Origin: Blastochloris viridis
GTDB lineage: Bacteria > Pseudomonadota > Alphaproteobacteria > UBA2136 > UBA6156
Assembly (NCBI GenBank): GCA_005768725.1
Contig: VAFM01000001.1
Span: 930,001-994,000, forward strand
Length of the DNA stretch: 64,000 nt
Reading direction: 5' to 3'
The translations under genes and the position numbers were made by a program. Position 1 is the stretch's first letter. Every line of letters starts with the position of its first letter. The notes under the pieces were generated by a model. It saw nothing but the letters and a program-made list of their open reading frames with translations, had not been told where the DNA came from and did no database searches. Below, piece after piece: positions 27,269 through 34,292 of this stretch.

Positions 27269-27413
27269 AGGTATCTGATGGCCACCCGTAAATGGCCTTT
27301 TTTAGTGTCTTTTCAATGACTTTTTCTATAAAAAATACCATTTTCCGTTTGCATGATGCAGGCACCGGTGCTAACCGTGAGTACCACATCAACAACGGAA
27401 GGGATCTCACCTG

Positions 27414-28214
27414 ATGACCACCGCGCAATCTCTTGCCACGTACGTACCGTACCTGCGCCGTTACGCCCGTGCCCTGTGCGGCACCCAAACCGCTGGCGAC
27501 GCCTATGTGGCCGCCACGTTGGAAACGCTTATTGCAGCACCGCAGACGCTGGATGGCTCCAGTTCTCCTAAGGTGACCTTGTACAAAACCTTTACCAGTG
27601 TCTGGAACACTATTTCCGCCAACAGCCGCGAAGTGGAAGGCCCGGGCAACATGACCGCCCAGACCACCCCGCCGGCTTTAGATGTGCTGACGCCGCTGCC
27701 GCGTCAGGCGTTCCTGCTAACCTCCATGGAAGGCTTCAACAACGCCGATGCCGGAGACATTCTCGGTGTCACGACGTCGGAAATCGAAACTCTGGTCGCT
27801 GAAGCTGGCCGTGAAATGGGCCAGCACATCGCTACTGACGTACTTATCATCGAAGACGAACCGCTGATCGCCATCGACCTTGAAAACGTCGTGGAAAACC
27901 TTGGCCACCGCATCACCAACGTTGCCCGTACCCACAAGGAAGCGCTGGACGCCGTGAAGACTCAAAAGCCGGGCCTTATCCTGGCCGACATCCAACTGGC
28001 TGATGGCAGCAGCGGTCTGGATGCCGTCAACGATCTGCTGACCGAGCTGAACGTGCCGGTGATCTTCATCACTGCCTACCCGGAACGTCTGTTGACCGGT
28101 GAGCGCCCGGAACCAGCCTTCCTGCTGACCAAGCCGTACAACCCGACCATGCTGTCGGCCGTGATCAGCCAGGCGCTGTTCTTTGAAAAGAAGGCCGGCA
28201 AGATGGCCGCGTAA
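27414..28214 (+). CDS. phyR: PhyR, anti-anti-sigma response regulator
   Basis: Response regulator that switches on the general stress response, 266 residues. The N-terminal half (1-125) is a sigma-factor mimic with region-2-like and region-4-like helices (PLPRQAFLLTSMEGFNNADAGDILGVTTSEIETLV) that cannot bind promoters but binds NepR. The C-terminal half is a receiver domain: acidic pair IIEDEPL, phosphoacceptor Asp in LILADIQLADGSSG, FITAY and the conserved lysine in LLTKPY. It is divergent from nepR-ecfG and has an EcfG-type promoter, so positive feedback is likely. The likely phosphodonor is the kinase at 29101-30972. Confidence 0.96.
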   Translation: MTTAQSLATYVPYLRRYARALCGTQTAGDAYVAATLETLIAAPQTLDGSSSPKVTLYKTFTSVWNTISANSREVEGPGNMTAQTTPPALDVLTPLPRQAFLLTSMEGFNNADAGDILGVTTSEIETLVAEAGREMGQHIATDVLIIEDEPLIAIDLENVVENLGHRITNVARTHKEALDAVKTQKPGLILADIQLADGSSGLDAVNDLLTELNVPVIFITAYPERLLTGERPEPAFLLTKPYNPTMLSAVISQALFFEKKAGKMAA

Positions 28215-28228
28215 CGGCCTCGCCTACC

Positions 28229-28254
28229 AAAAACCGCCCCGAGGGGCGGTTTTT
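28229..28254 (+). terminator. Terminator after phyR
   Basis: Hairpin ACCGCCC / GGGCGGT with an A-run before and a T-run after. It can also act on the minus strand for the convergent gene ending at 28269. Confidence 0.9.
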
Positions 28255-28268
28255 GCATGGGGCTTCTG

Positions 28269-28928
28269 TTAGCCAGCGGGCTGGATAACGGCGGCGTTAT
28301 CACGGAAGCGCGCTTCATTCCAGAAGTCCTGTGTGGACAGAGCGACGTACATGAACTGTTTCATGTCGTTCACCAGCAGCATGCTCACCGGAACGGTCAG
28401 GGTGCTGACCGGAGTGGTGGCCTGCATCTTCTGGGATGGCGTAACCGTCACGTACAACGGGCGGCCATTGGCGGAGTTGATAACCCCGGTGATAGTACCC
28501 AGCGTATCGCTGTTGAGGCTCTTAAGCGGCATGCCCATCAGCTGTTGCTGCGAGATCTTGCGGCCCTCACCCACGGTCAGGGTGCTCTGCACCGACTGGC
28601 CGGTCTGGGCGGCGGCACGGGATTGATAGTCGGACAGCGTTACGCGTGCGCCTGCCGGATCTTCCAGCATAGCCTGAATGGTGGTGGCTTTCAGGCCGCA
28701 GGCTTGCATATCGCCACGAGCCATATCGGCTTCGGCGTCACGGCGCAGTTGCGAGATAGCTTTGACGAGGTCTTGGTTGTGATAGGCACGGTAGAAGTCG
28801 CTCTGGGCCAGCTTTACTCCGGTATTCAGGTTGCTGCTGGTACAGGCGGCGGCAGCGTCCTGTGCCTGTGCCGTTGCGGTTACGACCGTCATGGCCGCCA
28901 ATACTGCGGCGGTTGCGGGAACTTTCAT
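28269..28928 (-). CDS. Exported PRC-barrel-like protein
   Basis: Exported protein of 219 residues with a signal peptide (MKVPATAAVLAAMTVVTATAQAQ). The mature part has a helical region with cysteines (ACTSSN, MQACGL), then LMGMPLKSLNSDTLGTITG followed by strands (RPLYVTVTP), a pattern like a PRC-barrel domain. Several PRC-barrel proteins are general stress response targets. It lies between phyR and the stress kinase, but the best GGAAC site upstream (29005-29001) has only a poor -10 partner, so direct EcfG control is not shown. The ribosome site AAAAGGAGG precedes the ATG. Confidence 0.7.
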   Translation of the reverse strand: MKVPATAAVLAAMTVVTATAQAQDAAAACTSSNLNTGVKLAQSDFYRAYHNQDLVKAISQLRRDAEADMARGDMQACGLKATTIQAMLEDPAGARVTLSDYQSRAAAQTGQSVQSTLTVGEGRKISQQQLMGMPLKSLNSDTLGTITGVINSANGRPLYVTVTPSQKMQATTPVSTLTVPVSMLLVNDMKQFMYVALSTQDFWNEARFRDNAAVIQPAG

Positions 28929-29100
28929 GGATGTATCCTCCTTTTTATCTTAGGCGGGTAAGTACCCGTCGCGAGAGACTAAATCGGTGACTGCGGGTTT
29001 GTTCCGCTTTCAGACTGGCTTACACGTATACATATCACATAAAAGGTGATAGATATCTCGCTGGAAACCTTAATGCCGGAGACAAAGGACACCCCACCCC

Positions 29101-30972
29101 GTGAGTTTCGACACCCTGCTGACCGCCTTTGATGTAGCCATGACCAAGGTACGTGTATGGCTGTTCGCTTCCAGCGGCTATATTCCGCGCGGCGATACTA
29201 TGCACTGGGACAATACCGTACTGAGATGGGATATCGGCGCGAATGCCATCAACAGCCTAGCCTGCCTGATGATCGCCATTGGCTTCTTTGTGTTCGCTTC
29301 CCGCCGTCGTGACTTCAATCGCATGTTTCTGCTGCTGGCCTATCTGATCGGCTGTCTGTTCATCGTTCGTTCTGCGCAGAATGCCTGGAGTATTCTGGTA
29401 CTGTGGGAACCACTGTACGGCGCTCAGACACTGATAAAGGTGCTCTCGGCCAGCCTCACCGCACTAACAGCCTGCATTCTGTGGAGTGTGCGTAAAGACC
29501 TGTTGAATATGCCCGGACCCGGCCACCTGCATTACATGGAAGGGCGTCTGCACGACCTTTCCAGCCGTATCCATGCCCGTCAGGACACCGTGGAAAGCCT
29601 GGTGGAAGAACGTACCCAGGAGTTGCAGGGTGTACGCATGCGCTTTGAACAGGCTATTGCAGGTGCCGGCATCTCGGTGTTCACGCAGGACCGTAACTTG
29701 CGCTATACATGGGTGTTCAGTGCTGACGACCTGCTGCGCGGCGACGTGCTCGGGAAAACCGATTTTGACGTATTGCCCCCCAATAGCTGCGGCCCGGTGG
29801 TGGCGCTTAAACAGCGTGCCATTGCCAGCGGTAAGTCGCACGAGGCCGAGGTCAGCATCCGTAGCCACGGCCAAGAGACCTGGTACCGCATGCACATCGA
29901 CCCCGTACTGGACAGTGAAGGCCGCGTTACCAGCCTCAACGGCATCGCCGTGAATATTTCTGACCGCAAGATGCTGGAAGATGAACAGGTGCGCCTGAGC
30001 AGCGAGCTGGCCGCCAACCTGCACTACTATAAGCTGGCGATGGAAAGCTCTCACACCGTGGTGTTCACCATGGATGAGAACCTGCGCTATGCGACGGTGA
30101 GCCACGATTTCATCGGGCGTCCGCCGGAGTTCTATATCGGTAAAACCAATGCCGAATCGCTGCCGCCGGAAACCTATGCCGCCCTCAAGCCCCTTAAAAC
30201 CAAGGCTCTGGAAAGCGGTAACATGATGCGCGGTGAGATCAAGGCGGTCATCGATGGCCAGACGCGCTGGTACGACCTGAGCATCGCCCCCCTGAAGAAC
30301 CGTGCCGGTGTGATCGTCGGTCTGACCGGTGCCGTGATCGATATTTCCGAACGTAAGGGCTGGGAACAGCACCTGCGCCTGCTGATGCGCGAGCTGACGC
30401 ACCGCTCCAAGAACCTGCTGGCCGTGATCCAGGCCATGGCCCGCCAGACAGCCCGCCATAGCGGTACGGTGGAGGAATTCATCGATCGCTTTGGTGCCCG
30501 CCTGCATGCGCTGGCCGGCAGCCACGATCTGCTGGTTCAGGAAAGCTGGCAGCGCGCCAGCATCGGCGAGCTTATCACCTCGCAACTGGGGCACTACAGC
30601 GACCTCATCGGTACCCAGATCGTGGTCGACGGCCCGCAGATCTATCTCAACCCGGATGCCGCCCAGAACCTGGGGATGGCGTTGCACGAAATGGCCACCA
30701 ATGCGGTCAAGTACGGTGCGCTTTCCACTCCCAAGGGCAAGGTCAGCATCGACTGGGCCTGGAAAGGCAGCGGCGCCAAGCGTGTGCTGCGCCTCAGCTG
30801 GAAAGAAACCGGCGGACCTGCGGTACAGGCACCGCAGCGCCGCGGCTTTGGCAGCCAGGTGATCGAGCGCAACCTGAACCGTGCGCTAGGAGCGACCGTC
30901 AAGCTGGATTACGCCGCCAAGGGCTTCCGTGCCGACATGGAGCTGCCTCCGAACGTGGCCGTCGATAAGTAA
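29101..30972 (+). CDS. HWE/HisKA_2-family sensor histidine kinase with two PAS domains
   Basis: Membrane sensor kinase of 623 residues. Three or so hydrophobic segments occupy about residues 40-130, then a coiled coil (IHARQDTVESLVEERTQEL), two PAS domains (about 175-300 and 310-425, each ending with a D-I/N-I-S-x-R-K signature) and a catalytic part: phosphoacceptor His in LMRELTHRSKNLLAVIQAMARQ and an N-box ALHEMATNAVKYGALS, then GFGSQVI. This is the kinase type (PhyK-like) that phosphorylates PhyR. Its place beside phyR supports that role. The start is a GTG at 29101 behind AAAGGA with a long spacer, so a later start is possible. Confidence 0.92.
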   Translation: MSFDTLLTAFDVAMTKVRVWLFASSGYIPRGDTMHWDNTVLRWDIGANAINSLACLMIAIGFFVFASRRRDFNRMFLLLAYLIGCLFIVRSAQNAWSILVLWEPLYGAQTLIKVLSASLTALTACILWSVRKDLLNMPGPGHLHYMEGRLHDLSSRIHARQDTVESLVEERTQELQGVRMRFEQAIAGAGISVFTQDRNLRYTWVFSADDLLRGDVLGKTDFDVLPPNSCGPVVALKQRAIASGKSHEAEVSIRSHGQETWYRMHIDPVLDSEGRVTSLNGIAVNISDRKMLEDEQVRLSSELAANLHYYKLAMESSHTVVFTMDENLRYATVSHDFIGRPPEFYIGKTNAESLPPETYAALKPLKTKALESGNMMRGEIKAVIDGQTRWYDLSIAPLKNRAGVIVGLTGAVIDISERKGWEQHLRLLMRELTHRSKNLLAVIQAMARQTARHSGTVEEFIDRFGARLHALAGSHDLLVQESWQRASIGELITSQLGHYSDLIGTQIVVDGPQIYLNPDAAQNLGMALHEMATNAVKYGALSTPKGKVSIDWAWKGSGAKRVLRLSWKETGGPAVQAPQRRGFGSQVIERNLNRALGATVKLDYAAKGFRADMELPPNVAVDK

Positions 30973-30977
30973 CGAAG

Positions 30978-31002
30978 GGAACCGTTCCGCTTTGATGGCG
31001 TT
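30978..31002 (+). promoter_or_regulatory. EcfG-type promoter of the 62-residue membrane protein gene
   Basis: GGAAC (30978-30982), 16 bases, CGTT (30999-31002), exact consensus, 34 bases before the ATG at 31036. Confidence 0.75.
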
Positions 31003-31035
31003 ACCCGTGCGTAACCCAAGGAAAGGAATCACCCC

Positions 31036-31224
31036 ATGTTAAGCGGTATTATCGGACTCATCATCCTCGTACTTGATATCTACGCTATCGTTCAGGTGCT
31101 GGGCTCGACCACCACACCTCTCAAGAAAATCCTGTGGTCGCTGTTCATTCTGGTCGCCCCGGTCCTGGGTCTGCTGGTCTGGTATCTGGCCGGTCCGCGC
31201 AGCACCGCGCCGGTGGCGATGTAA
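31036..31224 (+). CDS. Small PLDc_N-type membrane protein
   Basis: Membrane protein of 62 residues with two hydrophobic helices and the pattern of the phospholipase D-nuclease N-terminal (PLDc_N) family: IILVLDIYAIVQVLGSTTTPLKKILWSLFILVAPVLGLLVWYLAGPR. Stand-alone copies are frequent stress-induced proteins without known function. AAGGAAAG precedes the ATG, a perfect EcfG-type promoter lies just upstream, and a terminator follows, making it a monocistronic member of the stress regulon. Confidence 0.88.
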   Translation: MLSGIIGLIILVLDIYAIVQVLGSTTTPLKKILWSLFILVAPVLGLLVWYLAGPRSTAPVAM

Positions 31225-31237
31225 TCCATTACCACGC

Positions 31238-31263
31238 AAAACGCCCCCGAACGGGGGCGTTTT
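31238..31263. terminator. Bidirectional terminator
   Basis: Hairpin AAAACGCCCCC / GGGGGCGTTTT with a four-base loop, between the genes ending at 31224 (+) and 31284 (-). Confidence 0.92.
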
Positions 31264-31283
31264 AGTCTGCATTTCATTCCCAA

Positions 31284-31409
31284 TTACTTGGTGGAGTTTT
31301 CGATCTTGTCGGAGGTGTTGGCCATATCCTGACCCAGACCGGAGAAGGTGTTACCGCCACCGACGATCGCCACACCGGCCACGATGACTACAATTACGAG
31401 GAGAACCAT
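31284..31409 (-). CDS. Entericidin-like microprotein without lipobox cysteine
   Basis: 41-residue product: one hydrophobic segment (VLLVIVVIVAGVAIVGG) followed by GNTFSGLGQDMANTSDKIENSTK. The second half follows the entericidin pattern (C-N-T-x-R-G-x-G-E-D-I...I). In true entericidins the Cys before N-T is the lipidated residue; here it is Gly, so the protein would be anchored by its helix rather than by lipid. Its ribosome site is weak (AAAGTGCAG). A GGAAC-N16-CATT sequence lies 35 bases upstream. Entericidin-like genes are frequent general stress response targets, which fits this cluster. Confidence 0.65.
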   Translation of the reverse strand: MVLLVIVVIVAGVAIVGGGNTFSGLGQDMANTSDKIENSTK

Positions 31410-31443
31410 AGGACTGCACTTTCTGTTGATTGGTTTGCAGGAC

Positions 31444-31468
31444 AATGCCGTTCCGACCCGTTTGTTCC
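31444..31468 (-). promoter_or_regulatory. Imperfect EcfG-type promoter of the entericidin-like gene
   Basis: On the minus strand GGAAC (31468-31464), 16 bases, CATT (31447-31444); one mismatch in the -10 element. 34 bases before the ATG at 31409. Confidence 0.4.
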
Positions 31469-31506
31469 CAACCTTACCGGCCCCTCACGAAAGAGTATGT
31501 GAAAAG

Positions 31507-31532
31507 GGAACCGGAGCGGAGGTTGATGCGTT
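31507..31532 (+). promoter_or_regulatory. EcfG-type promoter of the glycine-zipper lipoprotein gene
   Basis: GGAAC (31507-31511), 17 bases, CGTT (31529-31532), 38 bases before the ATG at 31571. Confidence 0.7.
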
Positions 31533-31570
31533 GAGGGAGTGGGCCTTATTAACAAAAGGGAGATCACATC

Positions 31571-31813
31571 ATGAAATACCTAGCCCTTACGACTTTGGTT
31601 GCCACTGCCGCCCTGCTCGGCGCGTGTGGTGAAACCCGCAGCGACCGCGCCCTGAGCGGTGCCGGTATCGGTGCTGCCACCGGTATGGCTGCCGGCGCCC
31701 TGACCGGCGGTAGCGGTGTTACCGGTGCCGTGCTCGGTGGTGCCGCCGGTGCCGCCGCCGGTGGTCTGACCGACAAGAAGGACGTCGACCTCGGTAAGCC
31801 GTGGTGGCGCTAA
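31571..31813 (+). CDS. Glycine-zipper lipoprotein
   Basis: Envelope lipoprotein of 80 residues. Signal peptide with lipobox LLGAC (Cys at about residue 19), then a glycine/alanine-rich zipper with repeated G-x3-G spacing (GAGIGAATGMAAGALTGG, AVLGGAAGAAAGG) and a short charged tail ending PWWR. Such proteins insert their glycine zipper in or against the outer membrane and are often osmotic- or stress-induced. A good ribosome site (AAAAGGGAG), an EcfG-type promoter and a terminator flank it, so it is transcribed alone. Confidence 0.88.
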   Translation: MKYLALTTLVATAALLGACGETRSDRALSGAGIGAATGMAAGALTGGSGVTGAVLGGAAGAAAGGLTDKKDVDLGKPWWR

Positions 31814-31835
31814 GCCTTGGCGGACAGCCAACATA

Positions 31836-31862
31836 AAAGGGGACCCCATCGGGGTCCCCTTT
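31836..31862 (+). terminator. Terminator after the glycine-zipper lipoprotein gene
   Basis: Hairpin AAAGGGGACCCC / GGGGTCCCCTTT with a three-base loop. Confidence 0.9.
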
Positions 31863-31927
31863 GCATTCGGAGGCGTTTTTACGAACCTCCCGATCCGGTA
31901 AAAGGTGTTTCTGTGTGTCCTTACTCG

Positions 31928-32197
31928 TTAGGCATGGCAGGTAACCTTTCCTTCCTTTTCGTGCAGCGCCAGAATCGGCGTGCTGCCATTAAAGAGACGG
32001 CTATTGAGGAAATTGGCGATCTCACGTGCTTCGGCATACGAAGCATACGGTTGCAAACGCAGGGTGATAGCCCCTTCCGAGCGGATATCGTCCGCACGGT
32101 TGTACCAGGGGTCCACCACTTTAATCCAAGGCGTGCCGTCTTCGCGCATTTCAATCGTGAAGCCGAAACCCAGTTGATCCCATCCAATACTCGTCAT
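31928..32197 (-). CDS. Hypothetical 89-residue protein
   Basis: Small soluble protein, not recognised. It has a compact mixed pattern (GFTIEMREDGTPWIKVVDPWYNRADDIRS region in strands, then a helix YASYAEAREIANFLNSRLF) and no signal peptide or membrane segment. AAAGGGAAAGGA lies before the ATG. The long upstream region contains a conspicuous set of inverted repeats (32307-32382) that may control it. An overlapping frame in the other register (31921-32187) has no comparable support. Confidence 0.65.
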   Translation of the reverse strand: MTSIGWDQLGFGFTIEMREDGTPWIKVVDPWYNRADDIRSEGAITLRLQPYASYAEAREIANFLNSRLFNGSTPILALHEKEGKVTCHA

Positions 32198-32306
32198 GTC
32201 CGTTGTCCTTTCCCTTTGATAGCGGATGCCTATGTTGTGGGGCGGACTCGCCCCAACTTAAAGGGGGTAGATGCTGTTTTTTCAGAAAAGATGCACTGCT
32301 AATCGT

Positions 32307-32382
32307 GTGTCTGTCAGATCTGCGAGACAGAATGTGCGTCAACCTTACAAAATGCGTCAAGTCTGTCATATCTGACAGACAC
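32307..32382. repeat. Nested inverted repeats around GTCTGTCA
   Basis: GTGTCTGTCAGAT at 32307-32319 is repeated inverted and perfectly at 32370-32382. The right copy also forms a tight palindrome GTCTGTCA-TATC-TGACAGAC (32361-32380). Such spacing suggests binding sites for a dimeric regulator upstream of the minus-strand gene ending at 31928. Confidence 0.6.
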
Positions 32383-32484
32383 CTCACCCCCTCCTCTTTC
32401 CGGCTGTGCACATACGGTGTGGTTATTTACCGCTTCGTTTCGTTTAAAGCGGCATTTTGATATTCTTTTTAAGGGGAGAGCTTG

Positions 32485-32513
32485 AAAAAAGACCCTCGCA
32501 GGAGGGTCTTTTT
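32485..32513 (-). terminator. Terminator of the DUF883/holin-like operon
   Basis: Hairpin GACCCTC / GAGGGTC with a four-base loop, A6 before and T5 after; on the minus strand a T6 run follows. Confidence 0.88.
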
Positions 32514-32529
32514 CGGGTGGACAGCGTGA

Positions 32530-32982
32530 TCAGGACGGCCGGACCGGGCGGCGGCGCGGTGTCGTTGGCTTGCCGACCATGCCGACGGCAGCTGCGGCGG
32601 ACGCCAGTACCGCCAATGTGGCGACCCGTTTGGGGTGCAGCAGGAATTTCAGCGTCGGGACAAGTAAAGGTGCCGCAACGGTAACCGCGACCGGCGTCAG
32701 GACAGTCATCAGCGAGGCCGTTTCCGGCGACGGGTGTTTTTTGTGCGGGCGGTCCAGCCAGTAAAACACGCCTGCCGAGGCCAACGCCAACAAAAGAGCC
32801 GCCACCAGCGGGCCGAGCAGCAGGCCGAAGGTGAGCTCCAGCACACGCCATGCCACGACCATCAGGCAGAGAATAGCGAGTGCCAGCAAGCCATAGGCAA
32901 GGGCCCGACGTGCGAGACGCGGGCCCAGTTGCTTGACCTCGGCCGCGGCCAGCGCGGCGGTGAGAGCGGAGGTCAGGTTCAT
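32530..32982 (-). CDS. Membrane protein, holin-superfamily/YqjE-like
   Basis: Protein of 150 residues with two strong hydrophobic segments around residues 28-80 (LLALAILCLMVVAW and LLLGPLVAALLLALASAGVFYWL), a further hydrophobic stretch near 95-110, and a basic proline-rich end. Position directly behind a DUF883 (YqjD/ElaB-like) gene matches the known yqjD-yqjE pairing, whose products sit in the inner membrane under stress. The gap is 12 bases and both share the EcfG-type promoter at 33434-33410. The extra C-terminal part is not recognised. Confidence 0.7.
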   Translation of the reverse strand: MNLTSALTAALAAAEVKQLGPRLARRALAYGLLALAILCLMVVAWRVLELTFGLLLGPLVAALLLALASAGVFYWLDRPHKKHPSPETASLMTVLTPVAVTVAAPLLVPTLKFLLHPKRVATLAVLASAAAAVGMVGKPTTPRRRPVRPS

Positions 32983-32994
32983 ACCCCTGCCCCC

Positions 32995-33369
32995 TTAGCG
33001 GCGCAGCAGGAAGCCGACCAGCGCACCGACGCCCACGGCGGCAACCAGGGCTTGCAGCGGACGTTCACGCACGCCTTCACGGACGTATTCGGCTTGTTCG
33101 TGGCCTTTTTCGAGGGCGCTGTCGATACCCAGCTTGTGCATGAAGTCGGTGTCCATCAGATCTTCGAACTTGCTGTGCAGCTTTTCGTACATCTGCTTTA
33201 CATTCACCAGACCTTCATCGGCACCGGCGGCGGCCAGAGATTCCAGACGAGTCTTGAGGGCGTTGAGATCGTCCTTGATATCCTGCACGGATTCGCTGGT
33301 GCGGGCGGTTTCCATACGAGTGCGGGCACGGGCGGCCTGTTTACGGACGGGTGTTACGGTGCGAGCCAT
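32995..33369 (-). CDS. DUF883 (YqjD/ElaB-like) inner-membrane protein
   Basis: Protein of 124 residues: a basic, alanine/arginine-rich start, a long helical middle (about 25-100), and a C-terminal membrane anchor RPLQALVAAVGVGALVGFLLRR with the G-x3-G-x-L-L-x-R-R end diagnostic of DUF883. The E. coli relatives YqjD and ElaB bind ribosomes at the membrane in stationary phase. A perfect EcfG-type promoter lies 40 bases upstream, so it is a likely general stress response target together with the next gene. Confidence 0.88.
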   Translation of the reverse strand: MARTVTPVRKQAARARTRMETARTSESVQDIKDDLNALKTRLESLAAAGADEGLVNVKQMYEKLHSKFEDLMDTDFMHKLGIDSALEKGHEQAEYVREGVRERPLQALVAAVGVGALVGFLLRR

Positions 33370-33409
33370 GATGCATAACTTTCCTTAGGGTTTTTACTTC
33401 ATGGAGGCG

Positions 33410-33434
33410 AACGCAAACATTCCTGAATTGTTCC
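33410..33434 (-). promoter_or_regulatory. EcfG-type promoter of the DUF883 operon
   Basis: On the minus strand GGAAC (33434-33430), 16 bases, CGTT (33413-33410), exact consensus, 40 bases before the ATG at 33369. Confidence 0.75.
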
Positions 33435-33453
33435 GTTGCGCTGGGTTGAAACC

Positions 33454-34191
33454 TCAGGCTATTTCGGCTTTGGTGCGTACCGTCGGCCATGTCAGCGCCA
33501 CCAAGATGGCGGCAAACGGAAAAGCAAACCCCAGACCTGCAAAGCTGAAGCCGAAGGCCCCGACCAGTCCGCCGATAAAGAAACTGGAAATCAGCCCGGC
33601 CAGGGCACGGGCTTTGGCGATGTTCGCATCGGGCAGCGGCAGCACACTGGTTTCCTGGCGTACCAACGGCCAGAGTTTGGCAAATAACCAGCGCCCGACT
33701 TCGATGCCAAGGTCGGTGAACATGCCGGTCACGTGGGTGGTGCGGATGGGCGACGGCGCGATCTTGGTGATGGTCGCATTCTGCAGACCCATAATACCGC
33801 ACAGCAGCATCATGCCCATGGCGGGATACTGCAGGCTTTGGGGCAGACAGGTTCCATAGATACCGAAAGCGGCGATCAGCAGACCTTCTAAAAATAAGGG
33901 CAGTGCCCACTGGCGGTGCGGGCGGGTCTGGCGGCTGTAGTTGACCAGCACGGCAGCGAGGATGGTTCCGGCAAAAAAAGAAACCAAAGCAAGGACTGCA
34001 ATCCAGGCGATCTCGGCGCGACCGACGGTGACCTCGTCGGCCAGCGTGGAGAGAAAGCCGGTCATGTGCGAAGTGTAACGGCCAATGGCCAAGGCGCCGC
34101 CGGCATTGATGCCACCGGCAATAAAGGCCAGCAGCAGGCCCAGACGGGCATCGGCCATGGGGGTGCGGACGTGGTGAGTAAGGTGACGCAT
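33454..34191 (-). CDS. DUF1275 (YoaK-like) membrane protein
   Basis: Inner-membrane protein of about 245 residues with six hydrophobic segments. Family markers are AFIAGGINAGGALAIGRYTSHMTGFLS near the start, GLQNATITKIAPSPIRTTHVTG in the middle, and RWLFAKLWPL. Function unknown; it is a transporter-like fold. I use the ATG at 34191, because an earlier frame start (34239) lies inside the actP terminator hairpin. No good ribosome site precedes either 34191 or the next ATG at 34158, so the exact start is uncertain. Confidence 0.85.
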   Translation of the reverse strand: MRHLTHHVRTPMADARLGLLLAFIAGGINAGGALAIGRYTSHMTGFLSTLADEVTVGRAEIAWIAVLALVSFFAGTILAAVLVNYSRQTRPHRQWALPLFLEGLLIAAFGIYGTCLPQSLQYPAMGMMLLCGIMGLQNATITKIAPSPIRTTHVTGMFTDLGIEVGRWLFAKLWPLVRQETSVLPLPDANIAKARALAGLISSFFIGGLVGAFGFSFAGLGFAFPFAAILVALTWPTVRTKAEIA

Positions 34192-34237
34192 GACCCAGTT
34201 GTGAAGGCTGCGTTGCGGTTTGTCCAGCACCCCGCCC

Positions 34238-34264
34238 AAAAAGCCCCGACGGGGCGGGGCTTTT
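34238..34264 (-). terminator. Terminator after the ActP-like symporter gene
   Basis: Hairpin AAAAGCCCCG / CGGGGCTTTT with a six-base loop; a TTTTT run follows on the minus strand. Confidence 0.88.
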
Positions 34265-34292
34265 CGGTTGCAGGTTTTCCTCTGCCGCAGGG

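Larger units (their letters stand above)
32198..32529. other. Gene-free stretch with operator-like repeats and a terminator
   Basis: No credible coding frame. It holds the inverted repeats at 32307-32382, two direct TGCGTCAA copies (32335-32342, 32353-32360), and the terminator of the minus-strand operon at 32485-32513. Confidence 0.6.

Noticed and set aside
28981..29005. EcfG promoter for the PRC-barrel-like gene
   Set aside because: GGAAC is present on the minus strand, but the -10 partner reads ATTT instead of CGTT.
31921..32187. Alternative minus-strand frame overlapping the 89-residue gene
   Set aside because: The product is cysteine/arginine-rich without pattern, and the other frame has the ribosome site.
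34192..34239. Longer N-terminus of the DUF1275 protein
   Set aside because: This start lies inside the terminator of the actP-like gene.
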